From the NCBI RefSeq assembly GCF_000801105.2, contig NC_079515.1, positions 6,758,001 to 6,822,000 on the forward strand: 64,000 nucleotides of DNA, given 5' to 3'. Positions 12,273 through 28,359 of this stretch are shown piece after piece. Position 1 is the stretch's first letter. Each line of letters starts with the position of its first letter. The position numbers were made by a program, and so were the translations under genes. The DNA is from Raphanus sativus. Lineage: Eukaryota; Streptophyta; Magnoliopsida; Brassicales; Brassicaceae. The notes under the pieces are model-generated. The model saw only the letters and a program-made list of their open reading frames with translations, did no database searches and was not told where the DNA came from.

Positions 12273-15200
12273 TCAATACTCCATTTGCTGAGGGGAATAA
12301 TAACTAAGTAGCTTCTTGAACAGGGGAACAAGTGCGACAATAGCAAGTTGGAGCTGCTCAGAGCTGTTTACCCGGATGCTTACTTGCCCTGCCCCTCTGT
12401 TGTTCAGATTAGCCCGAGCAATTAGATTAGATGAACGTCCTATGGGCACTTGGGACTGTATATTCCCTCCGATGGCAAGATCACCATGCCAATCCATCAC
12501 AGAAAGTCCCAGAGTAGATAAAAACCTACCAAGCGGATAGTCTTTATCTCTCAACTGAGCTTCTAAACTACCGCCATAAGCAACATCTCCTCGACTAGTC
12601 ATTGCCCCACCACACATAACCATTCTGAACCTTTTACTAGCAATCAACTTATCTTCTACTTTCAGCCCCGCAGACACCGAATCACCCAAGAGTGTTACAG
12701 AGAGACCAGCTGCAGCTTTGTGTTTCCTAAAATTGTTAAATCTCATGTCACTTCGAAGAGTGTAAGCCAATTCCTTCCCAGCATTTTGCATTTCGAAACC
12801 TAGGGAGGTTGATCTACCTTCTCCATGTTTAACCGAGCTGGCCATTTCTAGCTGCACATTTGCATCCTTCTTGTCCTTTGTAACTTGGCCCGAGAAAGAT
12901 ATCGGTATCTTTTCTTTAACAACAAAAAGACGTTCTGCATTTACACCTTCATAGCCAACATCATGATCCCACCCCTGAGTTTCCAGGACTGGCCTAACAA
13001 GCCATTGATTGGAGGAATCTAGGGACCGGTACCTGTGAGTTGGATTGTCAGAGTCAAACGATGCAGGTAGTGACAAATCTGGCATGGGAACTGGAACAGA
13101 AGCAGGTTCACTTCTCTCCTCTTCCACATTTTCTCTAGGCTCGTTAGCAAATTCTTTAATCTCCGCAGCAAATTTTTTCAACATCTTCCGTCTCTTTCTT
13201 TCCTCTTTTATCTGCCTCTTCATAAATAGTTTCTCCCGGTACTCCATCTCATCAAGATATTGCTTCTTCTGAGATTTACTAAGCATAGTCATCTCAGCTT
13301 TAGTCAGTCGCTTAAAAGGAGGAAGCTGATCATACTCTGATTCCTCGTCAGAATCTGATGATTCGTCCAAATCATCTTCGTCTTCTTCATCACCATACTG
13401 CTCTTCAGGAAGTTTAGCTTGCGGTCTTGATTGCAGAAACGATGAGAGAAGAAGTGGCAGTGGTGGAGCCTTGGATCGAGCTACAAATGGTTTCCCTGGA
13501 GTGTTATTATCTTGTAATTTCAGAAGAGCATTTGCTTCTGCTAGAATCTTGGATGCAAATGAGAGTAACAGCAAATGAGGCTTCCACACTTGGCCATTCG
13601 GTAATACTCTCTGACCTGCCCGATTTGTCCTGCAAGCAGAGTGGTTCTCAACTAAAGACACAGGGTTCATCAGCCTCATATCTCCAGCTGCTTGGCGAAT
13701 GGCCTGCTGAATGACATGGGAACGTTGTGTTACAAACATGTCATAGCTAGAGGCAGTGCCATTTGGGCCATCTGGTGGAGCAGAGGCGGCATGAGTCAAA
13801 CCCACAATGGCATTAAACCATATTGATGGTCCAAAGACATCGGTGATGGTGCGCAAAAGAAGCATGTCACCAGAATCTCTGCTTTGCACATCCAGCCTAT
13901 CAAGATATAATACGATATCCGGTGGATTTTTTTTGATGAAAGCCTTAACAGACTTCAAGATTTTCTCATTCTTGTGTTGATCAGACCAAGATGGTAAGAG
14001 ACCTGGAGTGTCAATCACCCGGACTTTAATTCCCTGAACAAAACCCTCAACATCTTGAACCCGCTTTGTTCCCATCTGGAATGCATCCGTACAGATTTTC
14101 GCTTCATCAAAAATAGAATTAATTGTTGCACTCTTACCAACCCCACTTTTACCGAGCACCATAATAGTACACGAAAAATCAAGTGGATCCTGTCCATTTG
14201 CCTCAAGTTGTTCTGCCATGGAACTGGCACGATCAAAACTAAAAGCACCGACACGGCTCCCGTTTCTCCCCCTCAACTGCTCAGCCAATCCAAGCCTATA
14301 CAAAACCTGAGCAACAACAACATTATGTGGAGTCTGCCCTAATCTATGTGAAAGCCTCAAAAACTTCACCCTGATCAACTGGAGCTTCTCACGGGTCTCA
14401 TCATGCTCATCGGTCTCTGCAGTGGTCGGGTCCTCCGCTTGCTGAGACTGATTCTGAGACACATTGCCATTGACACGAGGCTGATGAGGAACACGTGGTG
14501 TGGATTCCAAAAGAGGAGCATCCCGCCCAAGGCCTGCTGGGCGAGCAGGAAGTGACGCTGCAGTATTGCTTGTAGATTCTGTTGGTGAAACAGAACTTGG
14601 TACCTCAGATTTTCTATCCAAATGTGGGCTTTCCTCAATCTCTGGACTTCTATTCACTCTGCTGCCTTGCTGCTTCTCAGATTCTTTATTAGGTTGAGAA
14701 GTTTGTTCAACACCAAGTCCTCCATTACTGCTTCGAACTGTATCGTGTTCTCTACTGATGTAACCTTTAGTCTCTCCATTATCCTCAGAAATATATTTCT
14801 CCAATGGTGAGGTCCCAGCAGAAGCTACTTGAATACTATCACCTGCAGCACATTTAACAGAGTTGTAATCGGCAACAGTCTCACCATTTATTTGTGCCCC
14901 AGACTCCTTCTCAAAGCAATCCTTATCTGCTCCTTCACGGTTCCCAGCCTCTTGTTCTTTTTCCATACCAGCTGATACATCAACATTTGCCTCCTTGTTT
15001 TTCTCTTCTATACCACCGTTCCTTGTTTCCTCGATCACTTCAGCCACCAGTTGTTTCTTCTCAATAGAGGCAATTCCATTTTCAGAAAGAGAACGTGTAT
15101 CTGCCTCGCTGACATTCTCTGCACCTGCTTCCCCCTCATCACTATTCATTTTAAAAGTCACAAAACCTGGTACAGCCTCTCCCGTAGTAATATCTTGCAT

Positions 15201-16001
15201 GTTTGCCTCACCATGGATCACTCCACTAACATTGGACACTTCCTTCTCATTGCCACTCACTTCTTCCAGATCATCGATAGAATGTTCAGGAGTTGCCTTT
15301 GGAGGTAAATCCTCGTGCAAACCATCATCGGCTTGGAAAGATTCAGGCTGTGAACCGTCAATTGCTTCCACGAAGACCTCATCTTCGGTATACCTCGCAT
15401 CAACATCAGAAACCAGTGATATATTATTCGCTACTTGGTCATCGCTGATTCTATCGTCTGCAAGCTTCTTCTCTTCAATATCTGACCTGCTCACAACCAT
15501 AAGCAAAACGAAATCACAAATCATTGCACCAACCAAACAGCACTAACAATAAAAAATAGAGCAGAATTATCGCCACAAAATCTAGAAGACTTGTCTGTTT
15601 TCAAAGATATACATGAGAATTAAACCCTAAAAATCTTACACAAAAGGGAGGAGAACAGCTTTCTTCTCAGAAGAGACGACTCCATTTTCAGAAATAGAAT
15701 GTGCAGCTGTCTCGCTGACATTCTCTGCACTCCCTTCCCCTTCATCACCATTCATTCTGAAAGTCACAAAACCTGGGTTTGCCTCACCATCGCTCTCTCC
15801 ACTAACCTTGGAATCTTTCACTTCCTCTGAAGGTAAATCCTCCCGCAACCCACCATCGCCTTGGAAAGATTCAGGCTTTGAACTGTCAATAGCTTCCTCA
15901 AAGATCTCATCAACGGTATCCCTCGCATCAACATCAGAGACTATATTGTTCTCTACATGCTCATAGCTGATTCTATCGTCTGCAAGCTTCTTCTCTTCCA
16001 T
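12273..16001 (-). CDS. TOC120: TOC120-type import GTPase, copy B, with duplicated N-terminus
   Basis: The main exon (12273-15486) encodes acidic A domain, GTPase (P-loop GKSGVGKS, DTPGL) and M domain, 1070 residues. The position homologous to the copy A start codon reads ATT (DIEEKKLADD), so copy B has no ATG there. A leftward extension of the frame to 15536 has no ATG at its end. An upstream exon (15640-16001, ATG at 16001) repeats the TOC N-terminus. Its donor GT|GTAAGA at 15639 and the acceptor GAGCAG at 15487 join GT+G to give Val and keep frame across a 153 bp intron. The spliced product would be about 1191 residues, with the P-loop at about 566-573. Role: chloroplast outer-envelope receptor for transit peptides. 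The splicing is inferred. Alternatives are initiation at an internal Met (ANMQD, about 110 codons in), or use of ATGs inside the retained intron. Confidence 0.8.
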
Positions 16002-16007
16002 ATCTCA
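15640..16007 (-). other. Extra TOC N-terminal exon fused to 5'UTR exon tail
   Basis: From ATG 16001 it encodes MEEKKLADDRISYE... to SSEKK, matching the copy B N-terminus. It then switches abruptly to AVLLPFV and TAA. The switched part (gctgttctcctcccttttgt, then GTAAGA) resembles the tail and donor of the normal TOC 5'UTR exon seen at about 16383-16400 and 8743-8760. So a coding fragment was joined to the next copy's UTR exon, leaving a true donor. Its own 5' acceptor (gagagcag) lies at 16009, pairing with the donor GTAAGC at 16382. Confidence 0.8.
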
Positions 16008-16382
16008 CCTGCTCTCAACACCATAAACAAATCAAAACAGAAACAAAGGCTTAATCTCTGATATAAAATTCCAACAAACCCTAACAATTAAAAATAGAGC
16101 AGCAACAAAAACTCCAATTCAGGATTATCGCTACAAACTTTATAGTTCCGTAAAGATCTGAGCTGTTCACAATCATTAAACAAAAACGAAATCACGAATC
16201 ACTGCACCAACTAAACAATCAAAATAGAGCAGACGCAGATAGATAGAGGAAACAAAACCCTAGCTCGGGACTATCGACACAAACTCTAGAATAGTCGTCT
16301 CTTTTTGCAAATCGCACGGATATTTGATCATTCAATTCAATTAGAAAAATACGATCGAAAATCAAAACCCCTAAAAGCTTAC

Positions 16383-16640
16383 GCGAAAAGAGAGGAGAAT
16401 AGCAATGGCGGAAAGTGTATACCTAGATCTGAGAAAAAATCTTTTCATACGCCCTTTTACTTGCCTGCGACAGTGCGACTACGACGGGGAGGTGGAGGAA
16501 GATAAGAGCGTCGGTTTGGACGGTGGATATCCATTTGGGTTTAAGCATCGGACGGTCGAGATCGACTCTTTTTATGCGAAAGGCATGTCACGTGACAAAC
16601 CTGATGTGGGCCAAGGCCTTTTAGTTGGGCCTTTTGCGTT
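16383..16640 (-). promoter_or_regulatory. 5'UTR exon and promoter of the TOC copy B unit
   Basis: The donor CGC|GTAAGC at 16382 is the homologue of the copy A first-exon donor. Upstream, about 16604-16634 carries gggccaaggcctttta and ttgggcctttt, site II-like motifs shared with copy A. The transcription start was not located. Confidence 0.45.
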
Positions 16641-17125
16641 CGCGACACGATCGATACTAGTTTTTTATTTTTGGCGCTATTCACCTGTCTTTCTAGACGG
16701 TAGCAAAGATTTTTAAAAAATCTGAATTTTTATAACTACATGGCTTTTTAAAGCTGATTAACTATGAAATTACAATTATAAAAATTTAAATAGATGATTC
16801 AACAACCACAAAACTAAAAAACTTCCACCATAAATGTTTTGTGGATAAAGTATTAATGAATTTTTAGTAACATGGTAGATGGTTATATTCTCCTTTTTCA
16901 GTTGGTTAAGAGTAGAGTTTTGATTCACATTTCATTGTACACTAACACAAATTGTATAAATTTATGATAAGAATAAAATGAAATATATATATTCCCAAAT
17001 TCACAAACACAATGGACACTTTTTTTTTCTTTTATCCATTGCGTCCCAAGCAACTTTCACACTTGACAACACCACCACACACACACAATCCTTTTTTTTT
17101 TTTGGGTTTAATTTTCTTCTACCAA

Positions 17126-21566
<4,441 letters not shown>

Positions 21567-22099
21567 CTGGCCGCCGCGCTGCGATCTTCTTTGAGGAGCC
21601 AACTTGAGAGATCTCTACAACCAACTCTCTCTCTCTCTCTTCATCATCCACACACACACATAAAAAAAAAAACAAAATCAGAATTACCAAAACCGAAATT
21701 AAATATTTTCAATCTCAGGAGGAAGCTTACAAATGCGGAGAGGATTCGGATTCAAACGGGAGAGAGCAAAACTCGTAATCGCTTCCTTGAGAATCTGAAT
21801 AATTTGCATCAGAAGAAGAAGAAGATTGAATCAACTCCACCCCCACCACGAGGATGCTACAGTTATTACAAAAATAAGAGAAAACAAACAAAGTTATGAT
21901 TACCAGATGGAACACGCAACGATTGGATAAGAGAGAGATCTGCGATTTTTTGAATTTTTTGAATTTTTCCCAAAGATACAATCAGATCCGAGACTCGGAA
22001 CACAATAAAACCCTAAGCGATGCTCATCATATCGCGTTCCAGCGAGACAGAGAGAGAGAGCTCTGTTTGTATTCCGTTTATGGCTCGTAAGCGACGTTA

Positions 22100-24080
22100 G
22101 GCGGAGAGAGAGGCGTTGAAGAACGATTTTACAAACAATTACAATATTACAATTACATACAAGTCCTTTAGTTTCAGATATATTCACCAATTTTTCCTGT
22201 TTTTTTATTAATGTTACTATCTAGTACACATTAGGTGAAACAAGTCGATCCACACCAAGGCCTAATTATTTGCAAGTAGAGTGTGTGTCTTATATGTTTT
22301 AAAAAATCAATACAGAAGCTCTCAGTTTAAAAATATTCTACGATAGTTTTTTCTTTTGTTGTTGAGAGCATGACATATACACCACTGTAAAGTTTTCAAA
22401 ACAATATTTGAACTATTATGTATTTAACAAAAGTGCATAAAACTGATAAGATATTTAAGATGTATTTAAAGATTTCAGCTACTCTATGATATTTAAGGAT
22501 ATTGGGTTGGACCATAGCAGAGAGAGAGAGATGATTTGGATAATATTGTATCCGAGGACAATGACATGAGTTTTCCTTCCTACTTTTTTGTTCCTCCTCG
22601 ACATGAATGCCACAACCTTTTGTACATGATAATGATTTAATCTTATAAGATCCCTATTATTAATTTACCTTTTTATATTTTATTGTTCTTTGCTGGCACA
22701 TAAACCCATTATTCAAGCCTCTTGTGCTTTGATTTCAAAAATATTTGAAATGCTTAGCCGTAATTAAGGATGCGTGTGGGTGTAAAAGCCATAATATATT
22801 CTTGTATGTGTATTGTATAATCCAATATAGTATACGAGTGCAAGAATATTCGAAACTAGAGAGGTGGGGCAACAAAAGCTTGTGGATTACTTCCTTTTGA
22901 ATCAAAAAAGTTTTTGCTTTCGCCTAAAGCATATTATGTTTTTAAGAAAAAAAGAATAAACAGTATGAAAGGAGTTTTATACGCAACTTCTCATCATCGT
23001 CTAGGGGTTAACAAGTGACCAGCTAATAATAGGACTTTTAGCTAAAAACGAAATGAAACAAGACAAGCATTAAGAGGAATAAATACATTAGAGGGTTGGA
23101 GCAACGTCAAACCGACCAAATTACGTTTCCTTTTACTTGAAACACAAGACATACCAACACCCAACACATTCTGGGTTGTCCTCTCCTCCCCACACATCTA
23201 ACATAAATTTATATATATACAAATCTCTTGTGAGCAGTTCACGCAGCTTGAAAACTTGATTTTCTATACAGTTAAACGTATGCAAAATAGCCAACGCTTC
23301 CTTAATTTACGGCTTTGACGTCGAAATAGTTTGCACCAATGTATTTTTGGTGTAAAGTTAGCACCAATGTTCTTAGGGTTGACTGCCTAAAACCCCCTCT
23401 AAACACACTTCCCCTATCTAATCCCACCCATATTCCTAACCTCTTTACCAGACCCCCTATACTTATAAATTTCTGCATATTTCTCTAGTCTTGATTTTCA
23501 ATTGGGATTAGAGATGGGGATATGGGCAGAGCTAAGAACATTAGGGGGAAATATGCAGAAATTTATAAGTATAGGGGTTCCGGTAAAGAGGTTAGGAGTA
23601 TGGGTGGGATTAGATAGGGGAAGTGTGTTTAGAGGGGGTTTTAGGCAGTCAACCCATGTTCTTATACATAGATGTGATTTGTTTCACAGCTAAGTCGTAA
23701 ACCAAGAGGACAGAAAAACAGATAGATTCCACACATGTGATGATGATGTCTATACCCCTTTTCTTTTACTTTTTAAAAAGATTACTAGAGAAGTAAAAAC
23801 GTTTACCATCACGGAAAAGTATGACCCAAATTGTTATTATACTTTGCACCATTAGAGATCTGAATCAAATTTGTTTGAATCCTTACCTAGAGTTTCAGGA
23901 TAGGTTTAGTAACCACACTTAGATTAGAAAAGCAAGCAACAAAATTCAATTAATAGTAAATGATAAACCGTTGTTTTCGGATTAAATAACTCAACGAGAA
24001 GATAAAAAGCAGAATGGTGGTAGGTAATTTTAATAGGAGACGACCAAACACAGAACAAAATAAAGAAGCTGCGACCGACC
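22100..24080. other. Intergenic region between kinesin-13A and TCTP
   Basis: Kinesin upstream sequence (likely 5'UTR exons between about 21600 and 22095) is followed by AT-rich sequence and the 280 bp foldback element at 23376-23655. No gene is supported. Confidence 0.6.
23367..23664. mobile_element. 280 bp foldback MITE with 9 bp target duplication
   Basis: Arms 23376-23483 and 23548-23655 are near-perfect inverted repeats of 108 bp, starting GGGTTGACTGCC, around a 64 bp loop. The direct repeat ATGTTCTTA flanks the element on both sides (23367-23375 and 23656-23664). A 9 bp duplication with long terminal inverted repeats points to a Mutator-type (MULE) non-autonomous element. Near-identity of the arms suggests recent activity. 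Confidence 0.9.
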
Positions 24081-24082
24081 AC

Positions 24083-25202
24083 TCAGCACTTGACCTCCTT
24101 CAAACCATGAGCGAAGTACAAAAATGTTGGGTTAGTTGCACCCTCCTTGTAGTAAGCAAAGACCAAAGTGCTGTCATCATGCATCCCCTCCCCAACAAAG
24201 CTGTACATTGTATCAAAAACATCATTAATTGTCATCATGTAAGAGAAAACATGATTGGATTGGGACAAAACAAAAACGAAAAACAAAAACAAAACTCACA
24301 ATTGGAAGTCATTGAGCTTGGGGAGCAAGAACTTGGTAGCTCCCTCGATACCCTTCTTGAAGGCTGCTTGATCTTCCTCGTTGAGCTTGGGTGTCAAAAG
24401 CTTGATATACTTTTTAATATAGGCGATGAAGCCCTTCTTATCATAAGTCGGTTGCTCCTGAAGTCTGAAGGTGTCCACAATGTCAACAACCTTTTGAGCA
24501 GTGTCATCAACACCCTCGTCCTCACCACCTTCTTCGGCAGAGGGATTGGCACCGATGTTCACATCTAGAGCTCCAACGGTAGTCCACTGGACATTAAAAA
24601 TAAAAATAAACAAAGATCAGAACAAAAAATTGCAACTTAAAAAAAAGAAGAAGAAACAAACAAATTGCAACTTTGGGATGTAATAGATTTGATGATGGCA
24701 CAACAGACCTTTCCTTCAACTTCCCAAAGAATACCATTCTCAATCTCCTTGTAAGAGAAAGAGTCAGACAGAAGCTCATCACCTGAAAAAAAAAATTAAT
24801 AAAATAAAAATCTTCAGTAATTATTCATATTGAATCGCCAAAACTTGATAATATTATATTGAAAAAAAAAATTCAAGATAATCGTACTAATTATCGAAAC
24901 AATCAAATAAAAACCCTAACACAATAATATATACTAATCAATCAATCATAGATATAAGCAAATACAGAAACAATAAATTCAAAAGCATATGGTTATCGCT
25001 AATAGAGTCGATGCGGAGTTTAAGTCCAAATTTGACGAAAATCATAATTAAGAAGCGATCACATGACTAACCAATTCCATGCAGAGAATAAAGACGAAAT
25101 CAATTATTTGAACGATAGAATGATACAACAAGATACGGGATAGAAAGCGAGAGTAAAGAATGAATGAGCTTTACCGGTGAGAAGATCTTGGTACACCAAC
25201 AT
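24083..25202 (-). CDS. TCTP: Translationally controlled tumour protein
   Basis: TCTP is a small, abundant cytosolic protein that supports cell proliferation and growth. Four exons (25175-25202, 24709-24782, 24300-24586, 24083-24200) give 507 nt, 168 residues, the usual family length. It begins [18 protein letters not shown], has the acidic loop [13 protein letters not shown] and [17 protein letters not shown], and ends with [16 protein letters not shown] and HGLKEVKC. All introns are GT-AG and the frame is intact. A TATA box lies about 95 bp upstream. Position between kinesin-13A and ATL2 matches Arabidopsis At3g16640. Confidence 0.95.
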
Positions 25203-25294
25203 TATTGCTTATTGTTTTTTTTTTCAAATTTCTTCCTCCAATAAAAGAATATTAGACGCAGCTATGAGGGTATTAAAACGAGGACGTAACTTTG

Positions 25295-25303
25295 TTATTT
25301 ATA
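25295..25303 (-). promoter_or_regulatory. TATA box of TCTP
   Basis: On the minus strand TATAAATAA lies about 95 bp upstream of the TCTP start codon, in otherwise mixed-composition sequence. Confidence 0.6.
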
Positions 25304-25309
25304 GTCGAG

Positions 25310-26882
25310 GTTTTCCTATGGACAACAGGAAATTTAAAAAATAGGAAGTACCATATTAGGTCTTTTCCTTTTAAAAAAATGGAAAATATATTAACCTACT
25401 GAAAGCTTTATTGATCTGGTTCGGGTGGGGGATCCGATCATCCGAGAGTTGGGTTACGTTATATAAATAAGGATCCGATTTTTTATTCGGGTCCTCACAT
25501 ACCACATTAGCTACATATAAGTTCTGCACAGACCCTTTTCGAAGGAGATGTCATCTTGACAGGTACTTAAAGTTTTCCTTCTTGATTTCACTGTAGCTAT
25601 TATCATTTCTTGTTAAATTTCTCTTGCAGTGATGTATATTAATATTCTTTAAGCAAACATTGTCCTAAACAACTCTACACTAATCATAGGCATGACAATT
25701 CATCTAAAATCACTTCCAGAATATGAATTTCTGCTCAAGGAGCATTAATATCATAAATAAACATTTTAATCAATTAAAATATTTGGGTTCTTCTGGTGCA
25801 ACGTTCTGCTATATGGTCTATGTTATAACAGGAACCTAGAGAAAGCGCTGATGAAATTTGAGTACATGCTAAAGAGAGAATTATGGATGTTAGTATTTGT
25901 AGTATACTATCAATATACTATCACTATATCATTAATTAGGAATACTATCATCTATCTTATTAAAACAGAAACATTATGTTGGACCTAACATATATTTTGT
26001 AAGTTTTTAAATTAAATACACTTTTATACTTTATAGTTAAACTTACATTAAATCACTAATGTTCTTTTCTTTATACTACTATCTATGTTTCTAAACAATA
26101 TACTTATTTTTTTATATTACTATCAATGTTTCCAAACAATATATTTTTATACTACTATCAATGTTTCCAAACAATACAATAATTAATCTTAGTTATTTTA
26201 TATCTATTATTTTCTCTTTAAAATTTTGTAAAAACGTCATAATTTCATAAATTGCAAAATAATGAACTTTAAAATTTGGATTATAAGATTACAAATTATG
26301 AAACTATTACAATTTAAATCCAATTAGATTACATATCGGCCATCCATCAGTTCAATCGGTTAGTCTCGGGTTTTAGTGAATTTTTTTAATATGAATATTT
26401 TAAAAACCTAAATTGAATTGTCAGACTTCCGGATTAACCGGTATAATCACAATCGGGTTGAATTTAAAAATACTGATTTAAATGCAAAAACATTTTAAAT
26501 ACAAACTCTTTAAAATTTACCAAAATATTTGTTAAATTATTAGTAAAAAAATTCATCGTAAAATAATCCGCGCTTCCAAAGCGCGGGTCAAAATCTAGTT
26601 ATATCATTAATTAGGAAGACGAGTTATTTATCCGCCAGACGTATTCTAAAACATATCATAATCACATGTATCTCATTAGATTGATAAATTTTCAATAAAA
26701 AAAAAGAAAAGAGAAAATTTTTTGGTGGATTATTTTTTTTTCATTAATTGTTTAATGTTCATTACATTGGTCCTACACATCAATCGAACTGAATACATAT
26801 TGGTCTGACGCTGACCCAATGAGTTTCTATCAACAAGACAAGGAAAAAAATAAAATAAAAAAGGAAGCACCAAGAGACCCAA
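25310..26882. other. Intergenic region with a short Helitron
   Basis: AT-rich sequence between the TCTP promoter and the cyclin 3' end, with the Helitron at 25951-26598. No gene is seen. Confidence 0.6.
25951..26598 (+). mobile_element. Non-autonomous Helitron (648 bp)
   Basis: It starts TCTATCTTATTAAAAC after a host A and ends with the hairpin CCGCGCTT-CCA-AAGCGCGG (26568-26586), then GTCAAAATCTAG, followed by a host T at 26599. TC start, subterminal hairpin, CTAG end and A/T insertion all fit. An 18 bp direct repeat (tatatcattaattaggaa) lies outside both ends (25925-25942 and 26600-26617). Confidence 0.85.
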
Positions 26883-27737
26883 TCAGAGGAAGAGCTCTTG
26901 TGGCAGTGAGGTGGGGTAAAACTGCTTTGCTGCAAACCCGTATTTGTCTAGACTGTACTTCTCTCTGACTACAACACCATCGGGAATCTCAGGACATAGC
27001 TGAATAAGATTTTTAACGCATGCCTCCAAATGTTTAGCCCTATACCGTGTGTAACGCTCCAACGCATCGCTCCATGGCTTTCTCGAAGGGTGTAATACGT
27101 ATTGCGCCAAGAAAACAGCAGAGGCTGCCACGAGCGATGGAGCGTAGCGAAGCATAGCGTAATCCAATAGAGACAATTCGCAGAGATAGCTCGCTAGTGT
27201 CTCAATCAAGAGATGTGATGGGAGTGAGACCTCCTCCTCTCTATCGCCTTGAGCAGCAGCACGGACAAAGAGCCCTAGAAAACAGTTTGCTGTCGGAGTT
27301 GTTAACTCGAACTTCAAGTAACTCAGAACACAAGACTCCATCTCCAGAAGCTCGTCTCTCGAGTACGTGTTATCAGTGATGTAACGAAAAGTCTTCACCT
27401 TACGAGGCACACGCACTCCTCTTTCGTGATATTTTGTTGAGATCATCATGCACGTAACGCCAAGCAGCTGAAGGTTTAGATTGGTGATCACGTTCCCGGA
27501 AAGATACCGGTCTAAACAGTTCACTGCCAGGTGCAAAGTCTCTGGCGAAAGGCTAAACTCTTCGGTAACCTCCACTAGCCAGTCGACCAGGATGGTACGC
27601 ATGGTGGCGTTGATGTTTGGTTGAACTCTCTCCATGTAATCGGTAGCAGGCCTTTTCTTTTCCTCGGATGAACGCAGATGCTCGTAGTAGATATCGCAAT
27701 CAAAGGCACCACAAAGCTGTGGATCCACCAAGTTACT

Positions 27738-27784
<47 letters not shown>

Positions 27785-27962
27785 ATTCTCCCAAATCTGA
27801 CTCTGCCTCGAAGTATGATGAAGCATTAGGCAGTTCCAAGTCTTGGTAAGGAACGATTAGGTTTGATTCGGCAATAGGCTTTGGTGCTTTCTTTGATAGG
27901 CCGACTTGTTTGGCCTTGGAAGACATTGTTGTTGACGAGGAAGTGGAAGGCGTCGTTGTCAT
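26883..27962 (-). CDS. Intronless cyclin A1-like protein, probable retrocopy
   Basis: A-type cyclin of 359 residues starting at ATG 27962. The frame stays open upstream but has no ATG there. The cyclin N-box starts near MRTILVDWLVEV (121-132) and ITDNTY follows; the C-box runs to the end (SLVAASAVFLAQYVL, VREKYSLDKYGF). DPQLCGAFDCDIY and DYMERVQ point to the CYCA1 group, which activates CDKA in cell-cycle entry or meiosis. CYCA1 genes have many introns; this has none, so it is probably a retrocopy. The usual KYEE is KYHE. The N-terminus is short, has 15 consecutive Asp, and shows no RxxLxxIxN destruction box. It appears absent from the syntenic Arabidopsis interval. A nine-base A run about 140 bp past the stop on the minus strand is only weak support for a poly(A) remnant. 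Confidence 0.85.
27736..27784. repeat. (ATC)n microsatellite encoding poly-Asp
   Basis: A trinucleotide run within the cyclin coding sequence, encoding 15 Asp codons (all GAT) on the minus strand. Confidence 0.95.
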
Positions 27963-28359
27963 TCTCCGGTCAGATGAGTTAGGGTTTTTTTCTCTTCTGG
28001 GAGGGAGAGATCTTAGAGCGAGTGAAGACGAGGAAGGAACAACGATAGAAGAAATACTTATAAAGGTAAATATCGATGAAAAAATAGGAAAGTACAATTA
28101 ATAATTTGGTAAATTACCAAAACAATTATATATTTAGCATTCAATAAAAAAAAGGAAAGAAGAATAAGGGTAGAAAGGTCAAATACGAAACTTTGCGCGT
28201 CAACTTTGGCGTCGTCTACTAATAAATATCCAAAAATCACATAGCACTTTCTCACGAACCTCCCTCTCTCGTCATTACTCTTTAAGAAAAAAAAAAGACT
28301 CACTTCATTTTCTTCTTCCTTTCACCACTTGACTCTCTCTCTCTCTCTCTCAATCTCTC

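Noticed and set aside
12316..15308. Many open frames on the plus strand opposite the TOC genes
   Set aside because: They mirror the TOC coding frame, recur at the same offset in both copies and have no recognisable domains: antisense shadows.
15486..15536. TOC copy B starting at 15536
   Set aside because: The codon there is TTG, not ATG. The added residues come from the 5'UTR intron of a TOC gene, so this is not a credible start.
21567..21602. Kinesin-13A starting at 21602
   Set aside because: The codon is TTG. The first in-frame ATG is at 21566, which also fits the conserved MQQ.
27575..27826. Minus-strand frame with a long poly-Met run
   Set aside because: An out-of-frame reading of the ATC repeat in the cyclin gene.
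27963..28097. A longer cyclin N-terminus beginning MYFPIF
   Set aside because: The first codon is TTG and no ATG occurs before 27962; the extra 45 codons are most likely 5'UTR.
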